Source of the DNA: Myxococcaceae bacterium JPH2 | Lineage (GTDB): Bacteria; Myxococcota; Myxococcia; Myxococcales; Myxococcaceae | DNA: 64,000 nt | Direction of reading: 5' to 3' | Assembly (NCBI GenBank): GCA_016458225.1 | Contig: JAEMGR010000005.1 | Location: forward strand, 310,001-374,000 | Shown: piece by piece, positions 54,930-64,000 of the stretch | Position numbering within the stretch: the stretch's first letter is position 1 | Layout: each line of letters starts with the position of its first letter | The notes under the pieces: model-generated | Databases searched by the model: none | Told to the model about the DNA's origin: nothing | The model's input: only the letters and a program-made list of their open reading frames with translations | Program-made: the position numbers and the translations under genes

Positions 54930-56471
54930 ATGACACCCGCCCACAAGGTCCTGCTCTGCATCCTGGACGGCTGGGGCATCCGCGCCGAGCGCGACGCCAA
55001 CGCCATCCTGCTCGCTGGCACGCCGCACCTCGACCGGCTGACCCATCCCTACCCCTCCACCGAGCTTCAGACCGCCGGTCTCGCGGTGGGCTTGCCCGAT
55101 GGCCAGATGGGCAACTCCGAGGTGGGCCACACCAACATCGGCGCGGGGCGAATCGTCTATCAGGACCTGGTGCGCATCAATCGCGCGGCGGCCTCTGGCG
55201 AGCTGGCCCAGAACCCGGTGCTGCGCGCGGCGATGGATCAAGCCAAGGCGGACGGCAAGGCGCTGCACCTCCTGGGGCTCGTGTCTCCGGGTGGCGTGCA
55301 CTCCTCCATGGAGCACCTGTACGCGCTGCTGCGCGCCACGCGCGAGCGGGCCCTGCCGCAGGTCTACGTGCACGCCTTCCTCGACGGTCGCGACACGCCG
55401 CCACAGAGCGCGCTGGGCTACGTGGAGGAGCTGGAGCGCTTCCTCAAGGACACGAAGGCCGCGCGCATCGCCACCGTGAGCGGGCGCTACTACGCCATGG
55501 ACCGCGACAAGCGCTGGGACCGCGTGCAGCTCGCGTATGAGGCGATGGTGCACGCCGCGGGCCCCAAGGCTCCGGACGCGCTGTCCGCCATCCGCGCCTC
55601 GTACGCGGAGAAGGTGACGGACGAGTTCGTGAAGCCCACCGTCATCACCCACGGCGATGGCTCGCCCGTGGGGCGCATCCAGGATGGCGACGTCGTCCTC
55701 TTCTTCAACTTCCGCGCGGACCGGGCGCGGGAGATGACGCGCGCGCTCGCGGATCCCAGCTTCAAGGATTTCGACCGAGGCGGTCTGCGACTGGGGCGCT
55801 ACGTCTGCATGACCCAGTACGACGAGACCTTCGACTTGCCCGTGGCCTTCGGGCCGGATCAGCCGCAGGACATCTTCCCGGAGCTGCTGTCGCGCCAGGG
55901 GCTGCGCCAGCTGCGCACCGCCGAGACGGAGAAGTACGCGCACGTCACGTTCTTCTTCAACGGCGGGCGCGAGGTCGTCTACCCGGGCGAGGACCGCCAC
56001 CTGGTGCCCAGTCCGCGCGACGTGAAGACGTATGACCTGAAGCCGGAGATGTCCGCGCGCGAGCTGACGGCCGAGCTGGTGAAGCGGCTGGACTCGGGCA
56101 AGTACGACTTCGCGCTGGTGAACTTCGCCAACCCGGACATGGTGGGCCACAGCGGCCGGCTGGACGCGGCGATGCAGGCGGTGCGCGTGGTGGATGAATG
56201 CCTGGGCATTCTCGGCAAGGCGTGTGAGCGCAACGGCTGGGTGATGGCCATCTCCGCCGACCACGGCAACTGCGAGCAGATGACCGACCCCGTCACGGGC
56301 GAGCCGCACACCGCGCACACGCTCAACCCCGTGCCGTTCCACCTCATCCACCCGGACTTCCGAGGACAGAAGCTGCGCCCCGGCATCCTCGCGGACATCG
56401 CGCCCACGCTGTGCAAGGTCATGGGCCTGCCCACGTCCGCGGAGATGAATCGCCAGGGCCTGTTGCCGTGA
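54930..56471 (+). CDS. gpmI: 2,3-Bisphosphoglycerate-independent phosphoglycerate mutase
   Basis: 513 residues, standard for iPGM. N-terminal metal Asp in LCILDGWGIRAE, phosphoserine Ser63 in QMGNSEVGHTNIGAGR, HAFLDGRDTPP, GRYYAMDRDKRWDR, FNFRADRAREM, VTFFFNGGRE and C-terminal metal ligands in NPDMVGHSG and ISADHGNCEQM. Interconverts 3- and 2-phosphoglycerate with Mn2+. ATG 54930. Followed by comF after 37 bp. Confidence 0.96.
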   Translation: MTPAHKVLLCILDGWGIRAERDANAILLAGTPHLDRLTHPYPSTELQTAGLAVGLPDGQMGNSEVGHTNIGAGRIVYQDLVRINRAAASGELAQNPVLRAAMDQAKADGKALHLLGLVSPGGVHSSMEHLYALLRATRERALPQVYVHAFLDGRDTPPQSALGYVEELERFLKDTKAARIATVSGRYYAMDRDKRWDRVQLAYEAMVHAAGPKAPDALSAIRASYAEKVTDEFVKPTVITHGDGSPVGRIQDGDVVLFFNFRADRAREMTRALADPSFKDFDRGGLRLGRYVCMTQYDETFDLPVAFGPDQPQDIFPELLSRQGLRQLRTAETEKYAHVTFFFNGGREVVYPGEDRHLVPSPRDVKTYDLKPEMSARELTAELVKRLDSGKYDFALVNFANPDMVGHSGRLDAAMQAVRVVDECLGILGKACERNGWVMAISADHGNCEQMTDPVTGEPHTAHTLNPVPFHLIHPDFRGQKLRPGILADIAPTLCKVMGLPTSAEMNRQGLLP

Positions 56472-56508
56472 GGTCTCGGGCCCGTCGCCTCGGGAGGAGC
56501 TGCTCCGC

Positions 56509-57210
56509 GTGCTGACGGCGCTCCTGGACCTGCTGTACCCACCGGCGTGCATCGCGTGCGCCCGGGTGCTGTCTGGCCCGGGCTCCGCGTTCTGCGAGTC
56601 CTGCGACACCGCGCTGGAGCGCCTGCCTCCCGCGTGCTGCCGCGCCTGCGCCGAGCCCGGGACCTTTCCCGCCGAGACGTGCCCGCGATGTCGCGCCGCC
56701 CCACCGCCCTTCACCCGCGCGTGGGCGCCCTTCGCGCATGAGGGTCCCATCGCGCGCGCCATCCACCGGTTCAAGTACGAGGACCATCCCGAGCTGGCCG
56801 CGCCGCTCGGCGCCCTGCTGGCGGATGAAGCGCGGCGCTTCCTCGCCGACGCGACGGGCCCGGTGGTGGCGCTGCCGCTGCACACCCACCGCTTCCAGCA
56901 GCGCCAGTACGACCAGGCACACCTGCTGGCTGGAGCACTTGCGCAGGCCTCGGGTCGCGAGGCCCCGGTGGGCTGGCTCGAGCGCACCCGCGACACGCGG
57001 CGACAGGTGGGCCTCAGCGAAGCCGAGCGCGCCGCCAACGTGGCCACCGCCTTCCGTGCATCCTCCGAGGTCGCCGGTCGCTCGCTCGTGCTGCTGGATG
57101 ACGTGTTCACCACGGGCGCCACGGCGCGCGCCGCCGCCTCGGCCCTGCTCACGGCGGGCGCGGTGCGCGTGGACGTGCTCACCCTGGCCCGGGCGTTCAC
57201 GCTCACCTGA
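56509..57210 (+). CDS. comF: ComF-family phosphoribosyltransferase-like protein
   Basis: 233 residues. A cysteine-rich zinc region at the N-terminus (PPACIACARVL, FCESCDTALE, CCRACAEPGTFPAETCPRC) precedes a PRTase fold with HRFKYEDHPELAAPLG, and the PRPP loop VLLDDVFTTGATARAAA. ComF proteins aid DNA uptake in competent bacteria, but genes of this name are widespread and often without tested function. GTG 56509 is the start; GGGAGGAG lies about 13 bases upstream. Follows gpmI on the same strand. Confidence 0.9.
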   Translation: MLTALLDLLYPPACIACARVLSGPGSAFCESCDTALERLPPACCRACAEPGTFPAETCPRCRAAPPPFTRAWAPFAHEGPIARAIHRFKYEDHPELAAPLGALLADEARRFLADATGPVVALPLHTHRFQQRQYDQAHLLAGALAQASGREAPVGWLERTRDTRRQVGLSEAERAANVATAFRASSEVAGRSLVLLDDVFTTGATARAAASALLTAGAVRVDVLTLARAFTLT

Positions 57211-57378
57211 GCCCCCGCCTCCCCACTTCTCCCACACCGCCATCCGTTCTAGGTTGGCTGCTCGTCGCTCGGCGTTACGTGGCAGGGGAAGGCCCAGGGG
57301 GGGCCGCCTGTTCACCGCCGTCGTCGCCCCAGGCCCACGCGGGACCTCTCGCGCTGGACGCCCTACCGAGGAGAACGG

Positions 57379-60300
57379 ATGTCGCGCTTCAAATGGCTGT
57401 CCGCAGTCTTCGTGCTCACCTGCCCGTTCCTGGTGCAAGCGAAGCCGAGCGCGGACGAGACGGCCAAGGGCTACATGGCCGAGGCCCAGCGCCTGGCCTC
57501 GTCGCCCCGCGGCGGCGCCGCCCTCCTCCGAGTCCATGGCCTCATCGACGACGTGGAGGACCTCACCCCGCTGGTGAGCACCTACCAGTCGCTGGCCTCG
57601 AAGCGCAGCGCGGACCCCGGCACGCGCGCCACCGCGCAGATGCTCCTGATGGACGTGGAGCGCTCCCGCGGTCGCCTCGTGCGCGCCAATGAAGTCCGCC
57701 AGTGGCTGGGCTTCATCGGGGACTACTACGTCGTCGGCGGCTTCGAGAACGAAGGCAAGGCCGGCTGCGACACGGACTTCGGGCCGGAGTCGGCCACGCT
57801 GGACCTGGGCGCGCGCTACCCCGCGGCCAAGGGACATGAGGCCGGGTGGCGCAAGCTGTCCGTCAGCCCGGCGGATGGCTACGTGGACCTGTCCGCGGCG
57901 GTGCGGCCCAACCGCGAGTCGGTGGCCTATGCCCTCACCTGGCTGGAGATGCCGCAGGACACGCGCGTCACGCTGGGCCTCGGAACGTCTGGCGCCTTCC
58001 GGCTGTGGGTGAACGGCCAGCAGGCCGCGAAGGAGGACCGCTACAACCTGCCCCGCCCCGACCAGGCGCGCGTGTCGGTGAAGCTGAAGAAGGGCCTCAA
58101 CCGCGTGCTCCTCAAGGTGTGCCAGGAGTCCGGCCCCCTGGGCTTCTACCTGCGCTCCGAGTCCACCTCCGCGCGCGCCAACCTGCCCGCGAAGGCGCCC
58201 GCGCTGGAGCGCAACGCCGCGCCCGCGCCCCAGGCACTGCCCACCCTCACGTCCTCGCTGCGCACCCTGGTGGAGCGCAACCCGAAGGACGCTTCGCTGC
58301 GCGGCGACTACGCGCAGGTGCTGGCGTACTTCCGCGCGTATGACGAGCGCGAGCACACCGCCACCACCGAGGCCGCGCTCGCCGCCGAGGCCGCGCCGCA
58401 GGACGCGCGCCTTCAGTACCTCGCCAGCGAGACCCAGCGCGATGACCTGAACGACCGCCGCCGCTTCCTCGAGTCCGCCGTGAAGGCGGACCCCACGTAC
58501 ATGGATGCCCGCGTGGCGCTGGCCGAGCACGAGCTGGACCGCGGCCACCCCGAGCGCGTGCTGGCGCTCCTGGAGAACAACCTGGACTCGGCGGACGCGC
58601 GCCTGCTCCTGGCCCGCGCGTACGAGACGCTCGGTGAGCGGCCTCGGGCGCAGACGCTGGTGGAGGAGACGTTCCGCCAGTTCCCCCGCACGCCTGGCGT
58701 GGTGCGCGCCGCGGCGCAGGTGTCCCGTCAGCTCGGCCGTTCGAAGGAGGCCATGGACCGCATGCGCGTGGTGCTCGCGCTGCGCTTCGACGACACCGGC
58801 ACCCGTCGCCAGCTCGCCTCGCTGCTCGCGGACGCGGGTCAGGTGGAAGCCGCCGAGCGCGAGTACGCGCAGCTCCTGGTGCTCAACCCCTTCGACAACG
58901 GCGCGCGCGTGCGGCTCGCGGAGCTGAAGGCCTCCAACGGTCAGGTGGACGAGGCCGCGGCCCTGTTCGCCGAGGCGAAGGCCCTGTCTCCCGACGAGCC
59001 CGAGGTGCACGAGCGCGAGGGCCGGGCGCTGCTCGCCGGTGGCAAGCGCGAGCTGGCGCTGGCCGCCTTCGAGCGCTCCCTGGTGCTGCGTCCGCAGAAC
59101 CCGGGCCTGAAGGAAGCCCTGCGCACCCTCAAGGGCGAGGCCGAGGCCGCGGGCACCCAGTACCTGGTGGACGCGCGCCCGCTGCAGAAGGAAGCAGAGG
59201 CCTACGCCAACGAGGACGCCGTCTACCTGGTCGACAACACCTACGTCCGCGTCCAGAAGAGCGGCCTGTCCAGCCGCCTCCAGCAGATGGTGGTGAAGGT
59301 GCTGAACCAGCGCGGCGTGGACTCGTTCCGCAGCCTGCCCGTCACGTACTCGCCGGACCGGCAGGAGGTGCGCGTGCTGCGCGCCCGCGTCACCAAGCCG
59401 GACGGCTCGGTGGTGGAGAGCTACGGCGACAACGACCGCAACATCAACGAGCCGTGGACGGGCATGTACTACGACGCCCGCGCCAAGGTGATCTCCTTCC
59501 CGTCCCTCGCCGCCGGCGACACGCTGGAGCTGACGTACCGGCTGGACGACACCGCGCAGGACAACCTGCTGTCGGACTACTGGGGCGACGTGGAGAGCGT
59601 GCAGGGCGTCTACCCGAAGGTGCGCTTCCAGTACCTGGTGGACATGCCGAAGGAGCGGCCCCTGTACTGGAACAAGAGCAAGCTGGCCGGCGTGCAGCAG
59701 GCGCAGGAGACCGTGGACGCGGGCCGCGTGCTGTACCGCTTCAACGCGCGCAGCGTCTCCAAGGTGGTGCCCGAGCCCGGCATGCCCGGCTGGTCCGAGG
59801 TGGCGCAGAACCTCCACGTCTCCACGTACAAGACGTGGGACCAGGTGGGCCGCTACTGGTGGGGCCTGGTGCGCGACCAGCTCCAGCCCAACGCCGAGCT
59901 GAAGGCAACGGTGGAGCAGGTGCTCCAGGGCGTGGACCGCAAGGACGAGCTGGCGGTGGTGCGCGCCATCTACTCCTTCGTGGTGACGAACACGCGCTAC
60001 GTGGCGCTGGAGTTCGGCATCCACGGCTTCAAGCCCTACCGCGTGGACCGCGTGCTCGCGCGCCGCTTCGGTGACTGCAAGGACAAGGCGAGCCTCATCC
60101 ACGCCATGCTGAAGGTGGCGGGCGTGGACAGCCGGCTGGTGCTCCTGCGCATGCGCAACCTGGGCACGCTGGACGCGGAGCCCGCGTCGCTGGCGGCCTT
60201 CAACCACGCCATCACCTACGTGCCCAAGTTCGACCTCTACCTGGACGGCACGGCGGAGTTCCACGGCGCCAAGGAGATGCCCAGCGCGGACCGCGTGGCC

Positions 60301-61023
60301 AACGTGCTCGTGGTGGATCCGGACGGCAAGAGCAACTTCCTCGTCACCCCCGAGGCGAAGGCCGAGGACAACGCCACGCAGCTCTCCATGGACGTGACGC
60401 TCCGGCCGGACGGCGGCGCCGAGGTGCAGGGCGCCAGCACGGTGGCGGGCCAGTCCGCGCCGGACTACCGCCGCGCGTACCGCCCCGAGGCCACGCGCAA
60501 GTCGACCTTCGAGCGCGCGTGGGCGCAGAGCTTCCCCGGCCTCACCGTGCGCGAGGTGAAGCTCAGCGACACGACCAAGCTGGACGATGACGTCACGCTG
60601 AACTTCCGGATGAGCATCCCCCGCTACACGGAGGTGCTGCCCGGTGGCAGCCTGCGCTTCCTGCCCTTCGGCACGGGACGCACGTACCAGCAGGCCTACG
60701 CCGCGCTCGCCGAGCGTCGCTTCGACCTGGTCATGCAGGGCCCGTGGCTCAACACGTTCGCGCTGCGCTACACGCTGCCGGGCGGCTACACGGTGGCGGA
60801 GCTGCCGCAGGCCGTGGAGGAGCAGACGCCCTTCGGTCGCCTCAAGCTCTCCTACCGCGTGGAGCAGGGCACGCTCATCGCCGAGGGCGAAGTGGCCCTC
60901 ACCCAGGCGCGCATCAAGGCGGAGGACTACCCGAAGTTCCGTGAGTTCCTCGGCCGCGTGGACCGCGCCTTCGGTCGCCGCGTCCTCTTGCAGGGCCCGG
61001 GCGTGAAGACGGCGTCGCGCTAG
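57379..61023 (+). CDS. Giant TPR + DUF3857 + transglutaminase-like exported protein
   Basis: 1214 residues. Signal peptide MSRFKWLSAVFVLTCPFLVQ. Residues about 180-275 look like a jelly-roll/beta-sandwich (TLGLGTSGAFRLWVNGQQAA and KKGLNRVLLKVCQESGPLGF). TPR-like repeats fill about 280-600 (RVALAEHELDRGHPERVLAL and similar). DUF3857 follows (about 610-800, SLPVTYSPDRQEVRVLRARV, LAAGDTLELTYRLDD). The transglutaminase core has Cys in RRFGDCKDKASLIHAML, His in AFNHAITYV and Asp in YLDGTAEF. DUF3857/transglutaminase proteins are usually about 640 residues, so the N-terminal half is an extra. Periplasmic, possibly cross-linking or maturing envelope proteins. ATG 57379 follows GAGGAG. Confidence 0.88.
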   Translation: MSRFKWLSAVFVLTCPFLVQAKPSADETAKGYMAEAQRLASSPRGGAALLRVHGLIDDVEDLTPLVSTYQSLASKRSADPGTRATAQMLLMDVERSRGRLVRANEVRQWLGFIGDYYVVGGFENEGKAGCDTDFGPESATLDLGARYPAAKGHEAGWRKLSVSPADGYVDLSAAVRPNRESVAYALTWLEMPQDTRVTLGLGTSGAFRLWVNGQQAAKEDRYNLPRPDQARVSVKLKKGLNRVLLKVCQESGPLGFYLRSESTSARANLPAKAPALERNAAPAPQALPTLTSSLRTLVERNPKDASLRGDYAQVLAYFRAYDEREHTATTEAALAAEAAPQDARLQYLASETQRDDLNDRRRFLESAVKADPTYMDARVALAEHELDRGHPERVLALLENNLDSADARLLLARAYETLGERPRAQTLVEETFRQFPRTPGVVRAAAQVSRQLGRSKEAMDRMRVVLALRFDDTGTRRQLASLLADAGQVEAAEREYAQLLVLNPFDNGARVRLAELKASNGQVDEAAALFAEAKALSPDEPEVHEREGRALLAGGKRELALAAFERSLVLRPQNPGLKEALRTLKGEAEAAGTQYLVDARPLQKEAEAYANEDAVYLVDNTYVRVQKSGLSSRLQQMVVKVLNQRGVDSFRSLPVTYSPDRQEVRVLRARVTKPDGSVVESYGDNDRNINEPWTGMYYDARAKVISFPSLAAGDTLELTYRLDDTAQDNLLSDYWGDVESVQGVYPKVRFQYLVDMPKERPLYWNKSKLAGVQQAQETVDAGRVLYRFNARSVSKVVPEPGMPGWSEVAQNLHVSTYKTWDQVGRYWWGLVRDQLQPNAELKATVEQVLQGVDRKDELAVVRAIYSFVVTNTRYVALEFGIHGFKPYRVDRVLARRFGDCKDKASLIHAMLKVAGVDSRLVLLRMRNLGTLDAEPASLAAFNHAITYVPKFDLYLDGTAEFHGAKEMPSADRVANVLVVDPDGKSNFLVTPEAKAEDNATQLSMDVTLRPDGGAEVQGASTVAGQSAPDYRRAYRPEATRKSTFERAWAQSFPGLTVREVKLSDTTKLDDDVTLNFRMSIPRYTEVLPGGSLRFLPFGTGRTYQQAYAALAERRFDLVMQGPWLNTFALRYTLPGGYTVAELPQAVEEQTPFGRLKLSYRVEQGTLIAEGEVALTQARIKAEDYPKFREFLGRVDRAFGRRVLLQGPGVKTASR

Positions 61024-61045
61024 CGTCGTCCGTGACTCGCGGGGC

Positions 61046-63214
<2,169 letters not shown>

Positions 63215-63368
63215 GGTCCCTCGACCTGTATTCATTCTCGTCGGGAATGGCTACCACTGGAGCGAGGGCGTGCCGGATGCTGGACCGCCCCGAGCGTCCG
63301 ACTCCAGTACCAGGAGACTGTCACCCAACAGGGCCACGCGCGCGCGGGTGAGGTATGAACGGCCCATC

Positions 63369-64000
63369 ATGCGCGGCCCTCCGTCGCTCTCCGCGTCCTC
63401 CACTGCGAACCTCGAACCGGGCGTGCCCGGGCCCGAGCGGCCGCCCCTGCGTTTCCGGCGGCGGTTGCTCGCGGTGATGCTCGTGACGGGGCTCGTTCCC
63501 CTCGTCCTCTTGGGCCTGCTCGCGCAGGGTGCGCTGGAGCGCGTGCTCTCCGTGTCCATCGCGCCCGTGGAGCGCGTGCTGGAGGACGTCGCCTCCGAGA
63601 TGGATGCGCGAGGGCTTCCTCAAGATGCGCTGCGCGAAGCGCGGCTCAACCTCGCGCAGGCGGAGCTGGCACGGCGCGCCCTCGCGCGGAGGGTCCCCGC
63701 GTTCATCGCGGGCCTCGTGCTCGTCGCGGCCGTGCTGCTCGCGGGGGCGGCCGTGCTGCTGGGCCGCGCCCTCACCCGCCCCATCGTCACGCTCACCGAC
63801 GGTATGTGGGCCTACGCGCGCGGAGACCTGGGCGTTCGACTGCCCACCCCGGAGCCTCCACGCGACGAGCTTCAGTTCCTCCTCGCGCGCTTCAACCACA
63901 TGGGCCAGGAGCTGCTCGCCCAGCGAGATCGCCTCCGCGCCGCCGAGCAGATCGCCGCGTGGCAGGACGTGGCCCGCGCGCTCGCACACGAGCTGAAGAA
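63369..64000 (+). CDS. Membrane histidine kinase with HAMP, 3' end cut
   Basis: The open frame runs to the window edge (210 full codons). From ATG 63369: MRGPPSLSASSTANLEPGVP, a first span (LLAVMLVTGLVPLVLLGLLA), a short periplasmic loop (about 60-105), a second span (VPAFIAGLVLVAAVLLAGAA followed by VLLGRALTRPI), HAMP (about 135-190, IVTLTDGMWAYARGDLGVRL), then EQIAAWQDVARALAHELKK, which is the NtrY-like DVARxLAHExKN H-box; the phospho-acceptor His is present. The ATP-binding domain lies beyond the end. NtrY-type kinases normally pair with NtrX-type sigma-54 regulators, whose gene may follow outside the window. Confidence 0.9.
   Translation, partial: MRGPPSLSASSTANLEPGVPGPERPPLRFRRRLLAVMLVTGLVPLVLLGLLAQGALERVLSVSIAPVERVLEDVASEMDARGLPQDALREARLNLAQAELARRALARRVPAFIAGLVLVAAVLLAGAAVLLGRALTRPIVTLTDGMWAYARGDLGVRLPTPEPPRDELQFLLARFNHMGQELLAQRDRLRAAEQIAAWQDVARALAHELK

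Noticed and set aside
56419-60264. A very long open frame antisense to comF and the transglutaminase gene
   Set aside because: It mirrors the GC-rich third positions of the real genes; its product is His/Arg/Val-rich low-complexity sequence without domains. Similar long antisense frames at 24594-26621 and 54657-57206 were rejected for the same reason.
63251-63376. Minus-strand fragment MMGRSYLTRARVALLGDSLL and beyond, resembling the end of a retropepsin-like protein
   Set aside because: Only about 40 residues look protein-like, upstream it overlaps the start of a histidine kinase in antisense, and no ribosome-binding site is seen. It could be a decayed gene end, but support is too thin.

Overview
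The window is about 64 kb of very GC-rich, gene-dense chromosome with GC-saturated third codon positions. Its gene content points to a myxobacterium of the suborder Cystobacterineae (Myxococcus/Corallococcus-like). The strongest marker is a csgA (C-signal) orthologue at 1535-2224. It lies between the pyridoxamine-phosphate oxidase gene (fprA/pdxH) and protoporphyrinogen oxidase (hemG), which is the arrangement I recall for M. xanthus. Many lipoproteins, PAS/HAMP histidine kinases, an NtrC-type regulator and an AgmX/PglI-type protein fit the same group. I see no phage, IS element, CRISPR array, rRNA or tRNA, and no obvious foreign island.

Layout. 1-10 kb: glgA (cut by the window start), pdxH, csgA and hemG, then a LytS/LytTR two-component pair, a large lipoprotein, a glutamate-cysteine-ligase-like enzyme and rlmN. 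10-21 kb: a class III cyclase with a GAF-like N-terminus, a metallophosphoesterase, a PAS histidine kinase, a PEGA protein coupled to GluQ-RS, a membrane protein and a patatin lipoprotein. 20.5-26.6 kb: an AgmX-like protein, a GNAT protein and miaE, then an SLC13-type transporter divergent from GTP-dependent pckG. 26.7-35.5 kb: a TPR/coiled-coil protein coupled to an orphan amino-acid-binding-type lipoprotein, an aminotransferase, the bioBFD operon, radA and a Cys-rich lipoprotein. 35.5-45 kb: a HAMP kinase overlapping a chemoreceptor tail to tail, a PqqC/TenA-like protein, a NUDIX hydrolase, an NtrC-family regulator and envelope proteins. 45-50 kb: a translation/RNA group (rsfS, rlmH, rtcB-like), a CotH-like lipoprotein and a HAD phosphatase. 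50-55 kb: a small-molecule/redox-response region (AraC regulator with a divergent NAD(P)-binding protein, a DUF1772 protein, a Cys-rich peptide, and a GntR-TetR hybrid regulator divergent from an FAD monooxygenase). 55-64 kb: gpmI, comF, a 1214-residue transglutaminase/DUF3857 protein, an otsA-otsB fusion and a truncated HAMP kinase.

How the genes fit together. GlgA, PckG, GpmI and OtsA-OtsB cover gluconeogenesis and storage or compatible sugars, which matter in myxobacterial development, and csgA is itself a developmental signal gene. The most interesting regulatory DNA lies in four divergent intergenic regions. These are csgA/hemG (CACTCCCC inverted repeat), araC/oxidoreductase (12-5-12 palindrome), bioB/radA (two 7-3-7 palindromes) and the GntR-TetR hybrid/monooxygenase region. 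The last carries two different motif families, each present twice at helically phased spacing, matching the two different DNA-binding domains of the adjacent regulator. All assignments come from reading the sequence and from remembered family features; no database search was run.
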